Under the pieces are notes generated by a model. That model saw only the letters and a list, made by a program, of their open reading frames with translations. It ran no database searches and was not told the origin of the DNA. Below are positions 1 to 8,155 of a DNA stretch of 30,614 nt, piece by piece (within the stretch, counting starts at the first letter, position 1; each line of letters begins with the position of its first letter). This stretch comes from a virus. The translations under genes and the position numbers were made by a program. The DNA is taken from positions 1 to 30,614 of IMG/VR virus record IMGVR_UViG_3300040751_001734; one strand, given 5' to 3'.

Positions 1-750
1 TTCTGGTACTGTAAATATTATTGTTCCTTGTGCAACACCTTGTTCAGATATACCATCTTCATAATTAAATCCTGCATCCAATGTTTTTGAGGTCCTAATA
101 TTAAATGGCATATCAGGAGCATCAATTTCAAACTTATATGTTTGACCTCTATACAAAATTATTGTAGGTGTTTGTGTTAGTCCGTCTGGCGAAAATACAT
201 ATGCTTCGTTGTCAATATTTGTTTCTAAAGTAATTGTATATGTAGATTCTACAGCTTTACTTTGTCCAAATATTTGTACCGCTTGAGGGCCGTTTGGTAG
301 CCAATAGTATTCACGAAAGTTTACAAACATGTCCCAGTTTACATTAGGATTCCATGCATAGTATTCTTGACTGTTTAAAAAATTTTGATTTTCAACATTG
401 CCGCCAAAGTTTTTAATTTGATTGATATAATCATTATAATCTTTATAAAGTACAACGTTTCCAATATCGTTTTTAATAATAGTAGCAGGCTCTAGCTGAT
501 AGTCTTCTCTTTGTTTAGAAGTATCGCCAATATAATTGTCATCTGCTAAAAATGCTTTAGAATGTTTTCTTCCAAAGTACCCGTTAATTTTTTCAGCAAC
601 ACCTGGTCTTGTAACCTGATCTAATGTTGCTTCTAAAAACTTTTTGTTTACGCTAGTTCTAAAATATCTAGGTAATAGAGATGCACTGTTCCTTTTTTCA
701 TTATTACTTGTTGGAACTGGGGATTCATTCTGGTCGTCATTGTAGGCCAT
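1..750 (-). CDS. Giant virion structural protein, N-terminal 250 residues (partial)
   Basis: The gene enters from beyond the left edge; only its first 250 codons are here, with ATG at 750-748 overlapping the gp6 stop by one base (TAATG). The N-terminus contains LLPRYFRTSVNKKFLEAT, then FGRKHSKAF, YQLEPATI, YKDYNDYI and VNFREYYWLP. I recognise this series from very long structural proteins next to gp6 in marine T4-like phages. Residues about 195-250 (from ILYRGQTYKFEIDAP) look like a small beta-sandwich segment. In T4 the gene after gp6 is wedge protein gp7, so this may be a positional counterpart, but I see no direct gp7 similarity. Virion location is inferred from the family and the operon. 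Confidence 0.7.
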   Translation of the reverse strand, partial: MAYNDDQNESPVPTSNNEKRNSASLLPRYFRTSVNKKFLEATLDQVTRPGVAEKINGYFGRKHSKAFLADDNYIGDTSKQREDYQLEPATIIKNDIGNVVLYKDYNDYINQIKNFGGNVENQNFLNSQEYYAWNPNVNWDMFVNFREYYWLPNGPQAVQIFGQSKAVESTYTITLETNIDNEAYVFSPDGLTQTPTIILYRGQTYKFEIDAPDMPFNIRTSKTLDAGFNYEDGISEQGVAQGTIIFTVPE

Positions 751-3700
751 TAGTAGCTGCTACCTCCATTTGTACCGATAGAGTAGTTTGCAAAATTTGT
801 TTGCTCTACTGTAGTAGTTGAACTAGATACTACTCCTGTTGTATCATTATCAACTGTTGTAACAAGATCTCCACTTGATCTTAAACGAGATGCTGTTATT
901 GCATCAATAACTTCTATGTTATCTACTGTTGCACCGCTTACAAAAATTTCGTCTGCTTCAGACTTTACTTCAAATAAACTACCAAATGCTTGTGTTGACT
1001 GATTAGGAACAATAACAATAGATGCTAAATCTGGAGCAACACTGTTCATAATGAATGTTGCAAGCTCTTGGAAATAAAATGTTTCGCCAAACTCCCAATT
1101 TTCTAGTGCAAAATAACTATTAATTGCACTAATTACTCTTGCTTTAATTTCGTTATCATTAACAACAAGATCTGGATTTTTAACTATTTTAAATGTTGCT
1201 TGCAAATCACTAGCCGCCTTTGTTCCAAACAGTATTTTGTACTTAACAGGATGATAAATTACTTCGTCACTGATTGATTTAATCTTATTAATTTCCTGTC
1301 CAAAGTTATTAAACAAAGAATCGGTGCTAGGAGGCAAAGGTTTTTCATTTAATGATCCTTCTAACCAACGTCTATATGACGTATCATATGTTTTCGATAA
1401 CAGATATGTATCTATAATATTTGAACTACTAGGATCGATTCTGTTGCTTTCATCTGCTGCATGTTCGTATTGGAATTGTAGCTGATCTCTTCCTTTATAC
1501 GCACGGTAAGTTGTTAGTAGACTTAGTGCTTCGTCTGCTTCGTTATAAATTTTAAATACATCAGTTTCATGGAAGTAAAAGATAGTTTGATCTAAAAAGT
1601 TAATTAATCCAATTGTAGTGACTTCTGCTTCGTTAGCAAAAACTTGTATTTGTTTACTTGCTTGATCTACATATCTAAAATCTTCAACACCGTCTGCTGT
1701 TGTATACTGTTCTTGAAATATCCACTGATGTTTTATATTAGATGAAACAATATCTTCAAAGATATCAGGATTATCAATAACACCGTCATCATCAGAATCA
1801 AAGAAACCTACTTGAATCTTCTTACTATCTACATAACCTTCACGATCTCTGTATTCTTCTTGTAACTCTAAAGAGTATCCAATGTTGAGAGGTAGTAATC
1901 CTAATTTAGTAGTTGTTCCTGGACGTCTGTTTATAGGTAATATTGTAATTTTGTCTTTAACAATTTCACCAGTTTGAGGATTGTACACTTTGTCTGAACT
2001 ATCATAATAGAAACGTATTTCTTTATCGCTCTCAAACACATATCTTTGATTTCTATATGTTAGTGTATACTTTTCTCCGTCTGTTTCAAATAATAATAAC
2101 CAACTAGAATCTTGTCTTGTACTTGTAGTGTCTCCGGTCTTACCTGTACTAAATTCGCCATTAATATTTAGGTCACTATCTACAATAACTCTCCATAGTC
2201 CGGTGTTTACATCAAATCGTAATCCAAAACTTTTATATGCAAAGAACTGATCTATCATTCTAGTTTTAACATCATTTTCTAGTGTAGTTGCAAGTCTTGG
2301 AATTAATTGTTCTACTAATGCTCCTTCCGGAATAACATCATTAAACACAACCGGTCCTCTGCCGTTTGTTATATCTGTTCCTGGTCCAGAAACACTAACA
2401 ACTTTAGTCCATTTATATGTAGACGCATTAGGATGATCTGCAGGACCTTCCATAAGTTTTGACATATCGTCTAACATAAAATGATAGCCTTCTGGTGCAA
2501 TAAATTTTATTAAAGAACCAGGCGACACATACTTAAAATTATTACCTGTAAATGTGCCCAATCTTAATGATCTACCCGATTCTTGCAAATAACCTGTTGA
2601 CTGATTTAAACTTCTAGTTGTTTGCACCCAAGATGCATTTAGGTCACTTACTATAATTCTTGGAAATTGACTATAATAATAATTTTTAATTTTGATGTCA
2701 GATATAATAGGCTCTATTGTATTTTTTATAATACCTTCAATATCTGTTCTGGTAGTAAAATTAAACTGTGCTTTTGTTTTTAAGAATTGCGTATATAATA
2801 TTCCGTCTATACCAAATAGATTTGTTTTAGAATATTTTCCAGTTGCATCTAATAAATCAAAATATCTGCTTATGCCACTACTTGTTCTATTAACACTTTT
2901 TACTTTAATAATTTCTTGACTAACATTAAGCGGAGCAACATTATAATCTTCTCCAGTTACCATTCTATTCTGAGTATAATATGTAGCAGGTGCATTTGTT
3001 TTAATGCTTTCATTAGACTCTGAAGTAGCAGCATTAGATATTGTATATTTTAAATTAAGTCCAATAGTAAGTTTTTCAGTAGTGCCTGATTTAGAAATAT
3101 AAGGAACTGATATTGAAATCCCGATCATATCGTCAGGATTAATAATCATATTTCTATTATCTGAAATACGATAATAAACACGGAAACTACCTTTAGGAAG
3201 CTCACCAAACACACCGTCTGAGAAAATTAAACTAATTCTATCTTCAACACGAGTTAGTACACTATAAATGCTTCTGATATTTTTGTTTAAACTATTATAA
3301 ACAATATTGTTTCCTTCAACAGCATCGACTTTAGTCCATAGTTCGTTTTCTATACCTGCATTATCTAATCTATAAAGCCATACATCAGTATTGTTAACAT
3401 TTGTTGCATCAATAGCAACTGTTTGGTTAGTACTTGGCGTTTGAACAGAAAAATTTCCGGTATCTAAACGTCCTTGACGGAAATGTAGGAAATATCCAGT
3501 ATTGCTAGACGAAGCGCCTTGGCCGTCATCTCTATATAAGAACGAAAGATTGTTTCCAGGTAATGGTGGTTCTTCTATTATTTCACCGTTTGATACATCA
3601 GTTGAAACAATCTCAAACTGGCTGCTTTTTCCGTTAATATTTTTACTAAATCCGTAGTTAGGAATATCTGTATTTGTTGCATTAAATCTATACTGTTCTA

Positions 3701-4250
3701 CATTAATTCCATTAACTGAGTCTACTTTAATAGGACGACCGATAACACTATTTGCAGGTAATGCTGCATTTAAAACTTTTACAAACTGTTCATACCAATA
3801 CTGGTTAGAAACATCATTCCAAACAATAGTTTGACCACCTAGATTTACTCCATTAGAGTCTAAAATATTTTCCGATGTAGTAACACTTGCAAATTTTAAT
3901 AGTCCGTTTGCTGATTGATTACGCTTAGGATTATAAGAAAGTAAACGTGCTAAACGTAGTATACTTTCTCTACGCTCTGCAAGTTCTAGATAGTTTTCTC
4001 TTGCATTTAAATCAATACGGAAAGCAATGTTTTGTCCAAGGTAAGCAATAAGATCAATCAGTGCTAGATATTCTGAACTTTCAATGTAATCATTAAAGTC
4101 TTCTGGATAATTTTGACGTAGATAGTTAATCATTGTTCGACGTAAATTGTCGAAGTCATAACTTTGAAAATCTGCGTTGCGGAATGACTGGTAGACACGC
4201 TTCCAGTCTTCGGCTAGTAATAATCTATTTTGACGATCTGTAGTTGACAT
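750..4250 (-). CDS. gp6: Baseplate wedge protein gp6-like, enlarged
   Basis: gp6 forms the ring that joins baseplate wedges around the hub. The first 120 residues fit T4 gp6 closely in style: MINYLRQNYPEDFNDY, then SSEYLALIDLIAYLGQN, then RRESILRLARLLSYNP. The protein has 1166 residues against about 660 in T4, so roughly 500 residues are extra, apparently spread through the middle and C-terminal half (for example the Asp-rich FFDSDDDGVIDNPD near residues 815-828). A wedge-like segment near residues 1000-1115 (YHPVKYKILFGT to WEFGETFYFQEL) matches the conserved C-terminal part of the family. A late-promoter-like CATAAATA lies 25 bases upstream. The stop overlaps the next start by one base. Confidence 0.9.
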   Translation of the reverse strand: MSTTDRQNRLLLAEDWKRVYQSFRNADFQSYDFDNLRRTMINYLRQNYPEDFNDYIESSEYLALIDLIAYLGQNIAFRIDLNARENYLELAERRESILRLARLLSYNPKRNQSANGLLKFASVTTSENILDSNGVNLGGQTIVWNDVSNQYWYEQFVKVLNAALPANSVIGRPIKVDSVNGINVEQYRFNATNTDIPNYGFSKNINGKSSQFEIVSTDVSNGEIIEEPPLPGNNLSFLYRDDGQGASSSNTGYFLHFRQGRLDTGNFSVQTPSTNQTVAIDATNVNNTDVWLYRLDNAGIENELWTKVDAVEGNNIVYNSLNKNIRSIYSVLTRVEDRISLIFSDGVFGELPKGSFRVYYRISDNRNMIINPDDMIGISISVPYISKSGTTEKLTIGLNLKYTISNAATSESNESIKTNAPATYYTQNRMVTGEDYNVAPLNVSQEIIKVKSVNRTSSGISRYFDLLDATGKYSKTNLFGIDGILYTQFLKTKAQFNFTTRTDIEGIIKNTIEPIISDIKIKNYYYSQFPRIIVSDLNASWVQTTRSLNQSTGYLQESGRSLRLGTFTGNNFKYVSPGSLIKFIAPEGYHFMLDDMSKLMEGPADHPNASTYKWTKVVSVSGPGTDITNGRGPVVFNDVIPEGALVEQLIPRLATTLENDVKTRMIDQFFAYKSFGLRFDVNTGLWRVIVDSDLNINGEFSTGKTGDTTSTRQDSSWLLLFETDGEKYTLTYRNQRYVFESDKEIRFYYDSSDKVYNPQTGEIVKDKITILPINRRPGTTTKLGLLPLNIGYSLELQEEYRDREGYVDSKKIQVGFFDSDDDGVIDNPDIFEDIVSSNIKHQWIFQEQYTTADGVEDFRYVDQASKQIQVFANEAEVTTIGLINFLDQTIFYFHETDVFKIYNEADEALSLLTTYRAYKGRDQLQFQYEHAADESNRIDPSSSNIIDTYLLSKTYDTSYRRWLEGSLNEKPLPPSTDSLFNNFGQEINKIKSISDEVIYHPVKYKILFGTKAASDLQATFKIVKNPDLVVNDNEIKARVISAINSYFALENWEFGETFYFQELATFIMNSVAPDLASIVIVPNQSTQAFGSLFEVKSEADEIFVSGATVDNIEVIDAITASRLRSSGDLVTTVDNDTTGVVSSSTTTVEQTNFANYSIGTNGGSSY

Positions 4251-4274
4251 CTATCGCTTCCTTACTTTATACAA

Positions 4275-4282
4275 TATTTATG
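4275..4282 (-). promoter_or_regulatory. Possible late promoter (CATAAATA) before gp6
   Basis: Read on the minus strand, the 53-base gap before gp6 contains CATAAATA, one mismatch from the T4 late -10 consensus TATAAATA. Transcription would start about 18 bases before the gp6 ATG. It is a variant in an AT-rich spacer, so chance is a real alternative. Confidence 0.35.
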
Positions 4283-4302
4283 TTATTTAGAAAAGTGCGT
4301 AT

Positions 4303-4749
4303 TTAATTGATGAGTCCATTATTCTCATCAAATTTTAATACCATAGATTCAGAAATACTGTAGGGAAGATAGGTTAAATCGCATTCAATTTGTATGCCAG
4401 ATTCGTATGCTGATACGGCTATATTTTCAGCATTTACTCTTGGATCATAGTTGATTATTTCAGTAACGTTTTTTGCAATAGCGTTTTTTACTTGCGGCGT
4501 AAGAGGTTCAAATAGTACGTCCCAAATTATTGTTCCAAAATTAGGATTTTCTAATTTTTCGCCTTTACGTATATGAAAATGATTTATTAAGTCTTGTTTA
4601 ATTAATGCAATATCGTAAACAGTGTAACTGGTATTTTCAGGATTAACTGTAGTCAGCCCTCTGTAAGCACGGCTTTTAACCTGAGGTTTAGGACTTTCTG
4701 ATGACTCAACCCTAATATTTTTATACAAATCTTTTTCTATAGTACTCAT
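4303..4749 (-). CDS. gp25: Baseplate wedge protein gp25
   Basis: A 148-residue member of the gp25/GpW lysozyme-like family (T4 gp25 has about 132 residues). gp25 is a small wedge protein at the gp6-gp53 junction and helps trigger sheath polymerisation. The core is visible as DLINHFHIRKGEKLENPNFG at residues 53-72, followed by the family EP dipeptide in VLFEPLTPQ (residues 78-86). The first 35 residues are a basic/polar extension. It lies between the peptidase gene (17 bases upstream) and gp6 (52 bases downstream), matching the wedge assignment. A GATAAATA sequence sits only 7 bases before the ATG, too close for an ordinary leader. Confidence 0.93.
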   Translation of the reverse strand: MSTIEKDLYKNIRVESSESPKPQVKSRAYRGLTTVNPENTSYTVYDIALIKQDLINHFHIRKGEKLENPNFGTIIWDVLFEPLTPQVKNAIAKNVTEIINYDPRVNAENIAVSAYESGIQIECDLTYLPYSISESMVLKFDENNGLIN

Positions 4750-4766
4750 AGCAATATTTATCCGCT

Positions 4767-5531
4767 TTAAACTGTGCTATCATTACCAGCTTGTGCTGCT
4801 GCTGTACCGTCAATTGATACATCTGCTTCAGGAGGTAATGCCCAGTTACGTTTAACATGTTTTACATATTGTTTATCGCTGTTAAAACTATAGTTAGAAA
4901 TTTTAGCATCGTTGCCTTGATTTCCACCAAGTACTTTAATAGTACCGTTTGATGTTATTTCTTTAATAAATCCAATATGTCCGCCACTACGTGTTTTTGA
5001 TTTAAACACGACAATATCCCATTTACGGATCTGTGAAGTATCACGCCAGTTTACTTCTCCGCCATAATTTCCCCAACCTTGACTACTCATAGTTCTATTG
5101 CTAGGAAGACCGGCTGTAACTAATACCCAACTAACAAATGCTGAACACCATGCATATGCCATTTCGCTACTATCTCGAGTATAGCTTAAATTACAGGCTC
5201 TGTAACATTCAAGTATTCTTGGATTGCCTGGGTTTCCTCTTTCAGCCCAATCTTGAGTCAGTACATTATTAAGAATTGCATCTAGTCTTTCCCAACCAGG
5301 ATTTTCTGGAATAGGACCAGGTTCAACATCACCAGGAGCATAACCTCCGCCGCCGCCTGGACTATACGAGCCGCCGCCGTTATTTCCATTACCTCCGAAG
5401 TTTCTTGGATAGTCACCTTCTAGATCTAAATAATTAAATCTTCCACTTTCTAAAATATCGTTAGAATTTTCGTAATCTCTAGGTTCTAACGGATTAACTA
5501 CTACTGATGTTGGTACTAATACTTGACACAT
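4767..5531 (-). CDS. Tail-associated amidase/peptidase (NlpC/P60-CHAP type)
   Basis: 254 residues. An N-terminal arm (1-45) is followed by a Gly-rich linker (45-64) and a papain-like cell-wall hydrolase domain (about 80-235). The expected catalytic cysteine is C129 in AYAWCSAFVSWV, the histidine H185 in GGHIGF, and a polar third residue may be N204 in LGGNQGN. This pattern fits the TIGR02594-type peptidase family, which cuts peptide bonds in peptidoglycan. No signal peptide is seen, and the gene sits inside the baseplate operon, overlapping the gp5 stop by one base. I therefore infer a virion-borne enzyme for local wall digestion during DNA entry rather than a free endolysin. A lysis role is not excluded. 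Confidence 0.78.
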   Translation of the reverse strand: MCQVLVPTSVVVNPLEPRDYENSNDILESGRFNYLDLEGDYPRNFGGNGNNGGGSYSPGGGGGYAPGDVEPGPIPENPGWERLDAILNNVLTQDWAERGNPGNPRILECYRACNLSYTRDSSEMAYAWCSAFVSWVLVTAGLPSNRTMSSQGWGNYGGEVNWRDTSQIRKWDIVVFKSKTRSGGHIGFIKEITSNGTIKVLGGNQGNDAKISNYSFNSDKQYVKHVKRNWALPPEADVSIDGTAAAQAGNDSTV

Positions 5532-8155
5532 TATCCTAACCTCGGGTCATATGAATCAGGGTTTGGACTTTCAATCCAAGTCATATCCCATGTTCCATCT
5601 GCATTTTTCTTATTTTCAAGGTATCCTAAATCTTTAGGTCTACCTAAATCGTATCCTCTTGCTGTTCCTGCAATAGCCATACGCATGTTTCCTACAATGT
5701 CAGGTTTACCTAGGTCTCTATAACGTTCACCTAGATATGCTGCACACACAGCACATGAAGTTTCTACGTCTGTCAACAACACTGTTGGGTCGTCAACAAT
5801 AGTTACAGCAAAAGGATTGTATGCTTCTTTTGCTGGATCGTTTTGTGTAGGGTCGCTTTCGTCTTGTATAAGAGTTTCGTCAATTAAGCCTGCAAGTTTA
5901 CCATAACGTTGGTGATTTGCTTTACCTGTTAACTGAATTAATCCTCTACCAATAAACTTAGCACCATCACCTGGTGTTGTATTTCCTAGACCACGTCCTG
6001 TGCTGTTTCCTGGACCGTAAACTAATTCAAAGAATTGAGGATCATCTTGTTTAATCGTTGTAAGCTCTGCATCACTAACTTGTCTTGCTCCGCGGAAAAT
6101 ACTTCTAATTCTTTCATTACTAGTACCTCCGTATCCTCTTTCTGATTTTAATTGTAAGCCAGACTCTGTTTCAGCACATGCAATAGCAGCAAAAATTTCA
6201 TCAGTGTTGAATCCTGCAATTTCTCTAAGTTTTTGTGCAAAGATTCTAGTAAGTGCTTTCTTTTCGATTTCAACAGCCGGTGGATCAGGTGGTATGCTTG
6301 CAGCACCTTGTGACGAGTATCCAGTACTACCTTCAACTCCGGCGCCGCCGCTATTGTAAAAGCTAGGTTGTGATCCACTTTGAGCAAATGTTCCGCCCGG
6401 TCCTCTATTAAATGTATCAGGCGTAGCTGGTGGGTAACTTTCTCCAGTTTGTCCGCCTGCTCTAGTTTTTTCTGGAGTGTACTCTGCTGGATTAATATGT
6501 TCGTGTTCAAACCAAGGCTCAATCTGAGGAACGCGAGTAGTAGCAAATGCTACTTCCGGCGGAGTAGGATCAAACACATTTGGAGCTGCTGGTATAATAG
6601 CATTTGCTGGTTCTGGTGGTGCAGCTGGCTCTGCTCCTTGAATGTCAACATTTGCATCTGACTTAATTTGTGTATCGGAGGTTGACTTCATTCCAATAGT
6701 TGCTTCACTGTTAACTAATATACTTCCTACAGCCTTAACACCTATTGCATTACCCGATTGTATTTTTGTTGCTAACGAACTAATTTGACTTAGTTCTGCT
6801 TTTGTTTCTACTTTAATATTTCCAAGAGCTTTTAAATCGTATTCACCATCTGTTGTTAAACGTATATGACCGCAGCCTTCAATACCAACACTAGTTGTAC
6901 TTCCTATAGCAAGATGATCAGCAGAAAGAATACTTGTCTGTCCTTGCGCTGCGGTTTCTAAGTCTCCGTTAGCATATGCTATAAAATTTTCTTGTGCATT
7001 TAGAGATACATTTGTTCCCGACGAAACAGCCCAATCTTTACCTGCTACAAAATTAGTTGTTAAACTACTGTTTACTCTTACTGTTTCTGCAACTAGGTTA
7101 AAGTCTTTACTTGCTGTTAAATTAATATCTCTTGCTGCGGTAAAGTTTAAATCATTAGAACTGTGTACACTTACACTGTCTGCGGCATAGATATCAATTT
7201 TACCGTTACTAGTCATTTCTATCCAACTAGTTCCTCTACCGTTTGCAATATAAATTAAATCTTCTGAATTGTGTAATAATATTTGATGACCTGTTCTAGT
7301 TCTTAAACGCACACATTCATTATGAGGGATAGATCTATCACCTTCTTCACCGTTACGAACATTTGAATATTCCATTGGACTATCTTTTGGATGTCCTCTA
7401 CGTATAAGTTTATCATCGCCGTCGTCGAAAACTAGACTACTTCCACCGAGTCTACTACTAGGAATATTTGCTGTACCTTCGTGCGGGCCTTGAGGAGTAG
7501 AAGGAGCGCCATTTCTTTTATCCAACGGTCCAGGAGTTGAAATTCCGTATACATTACTAGGTGCTTCTCTCCTTGAACTAGATGATGTTAAACCTCTAAC
7601 TTCGTCGTCGATAAGACCTTGTGCTGCAAGTCTATTTGCAAAATCTTGATTTACAGGTTTAGGATATCTTGTAGGTTCTCTATCTGTAGGATTAGTAATA
7701 AACTTGTTGTATTCACCAACTGGAAGTTTTCTATTATTATCAGTAGTGTTAAACTTTGTAGTAACTCTAGGCTCTGGAATCATGAAGTTCATAAATTCGT
7801 CTTGAACACAACCTATCCAAAATCCTCTAGCCATATTGCCTTCTGCAAAAATAACTAATACTCTTGAACCAACATCAGGAGGAACAAACCAAAATCCATA
7901 ACTTTTTTGTGTAGTTTGGTATGAGTCATTCCTGTTATTACCGTTTAGTGGAGTAGTTCCATAAAACGGATTCATATATCGAACTGTGATTATTTGTCCG
8001 CTACGCTGTGGCTGGTTTCCTGAGCCTGAAGACTTTAATAATTCAACTTGAAGTCCTCCCATAAATTTTGGGTCAAGATGATTTACAACAACAGCTTCGT
8101 ACGGTCCTGGATTATCTAAAGGACGTTCGACGCCAGTTCGTCTTTCAGTAGGCAT
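5531..8155 (-). CDS. gp5: Baseplate hub/spike protein gp5-like with C-terminal GH19-like domain
   Basis: 874 residues against 575 in T4 gp5. An N-terminal OB-fold-like part (about 15-125) includes GSRVLVIFAEGNMARGFWIG. A middle repetitive beta region (about 320-505) has VgrG/gp5-style alternating strands, such as INLTASKDFNLVAETV. It is followed by a Pro/Ala/Gly-rich linker (505-630) and a catalytic domain (about 635-830). That domain, with IFAAIACAETESGL and FIGRGLIQLTGKANHQRYG, resembles GH19 chitinase/muramidase folds, with the Glu of AETESG the likely acid. T4 gp5 instead has a lysozyme in the middle of the protein, so the enzyme is different and placed at the other end. Trimeric cell-puncturing spike function is inferred from the family. 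Confidence 0.85.
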   Translation of the reverse strand: MPTERRTGVERPLDNPGPYEAVVVNHLDPKFMGGLQVELLKSSGSGNQPQRSGQIITVRYMNPFYGTTPLNGNNRNDSYQTTQKSYGFWFVPPDVGSRVLVIFAEGNMARGFWIGCVQDEFMNFMIPEPRVTTKFNTTDNNRKLPVGEYNKFITNPTDREPTRYPKPVNQDFANRLAAQGLIDDEVRGLTSSSSRREAPSNVYGISTPGPLDKRNGAPSTPQGPHEGTANIPSSRLGGSSLVFDDGDDKLIRRGHPKDSPMEYSNVRNGEEGDRSIPHNECVRLRTRTGHQILLHNSEDLIYIANGRGTSWIEMTSNGKIDIYAADSVSVHSSNDLNFTAARDINLTASKDFNLVAETVRVNSSLTTNFVAGKDWAVSSGTNVSLNAQENFIAYANGDLETAAQGQTSILSADHLAIGSTTSVGIEGCGHIRLTTDGEYDLKALGNIKVETKAELSQISSLATKIQSGNAIGVKAVGSILVNSEATIGMKSTSDTQIKSDANVDIQGAEPAAPPEPANAIIPAAPNVFDPTPPEVAFATTRVPQIEPWFEHEHINPAEYTPEKTRAGGQTGESYPPATPDTFNRGPGGTFAQSGSQPSFYNSGGAGVEGSTGYSSQGAASIPPDPPAVEIEKKALTRIFAQKLREIAGFNTDEIFAAIACAETESGLQLKSERGYGGTSNERIRSIFRGARQVSDAELTTIKQDDPQFFELVYGPGNSTGRGLGNTTPGDGAKFIGRGLIQLTGKANHQRYGKLAGLIDETLIQDESDPTQNDPAKEAYNPFAVTIVDDPTVLLTDVETSCAVCAAYLGERYRDLGKPDIVGNMRMAIAGTARGYDLGRPKDLGYLENKKNADGTWDMTWIESPNPDSYDPRLG

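Noticed and set aside
4756-4763. GATAAATA (minus strand) as a late promoter for gp25
   Set aside because: It lies only 7 bases before the ATG, so transcription would start at the codon itself, and it departs from consensus at the first base.
6148-6661. Alternative open frames on both strands inside the gp5 linker
   Set aside because: Out-of-frame products of the Pro/Ala/Gly linker coding sequence, without start signals or family resemblance.
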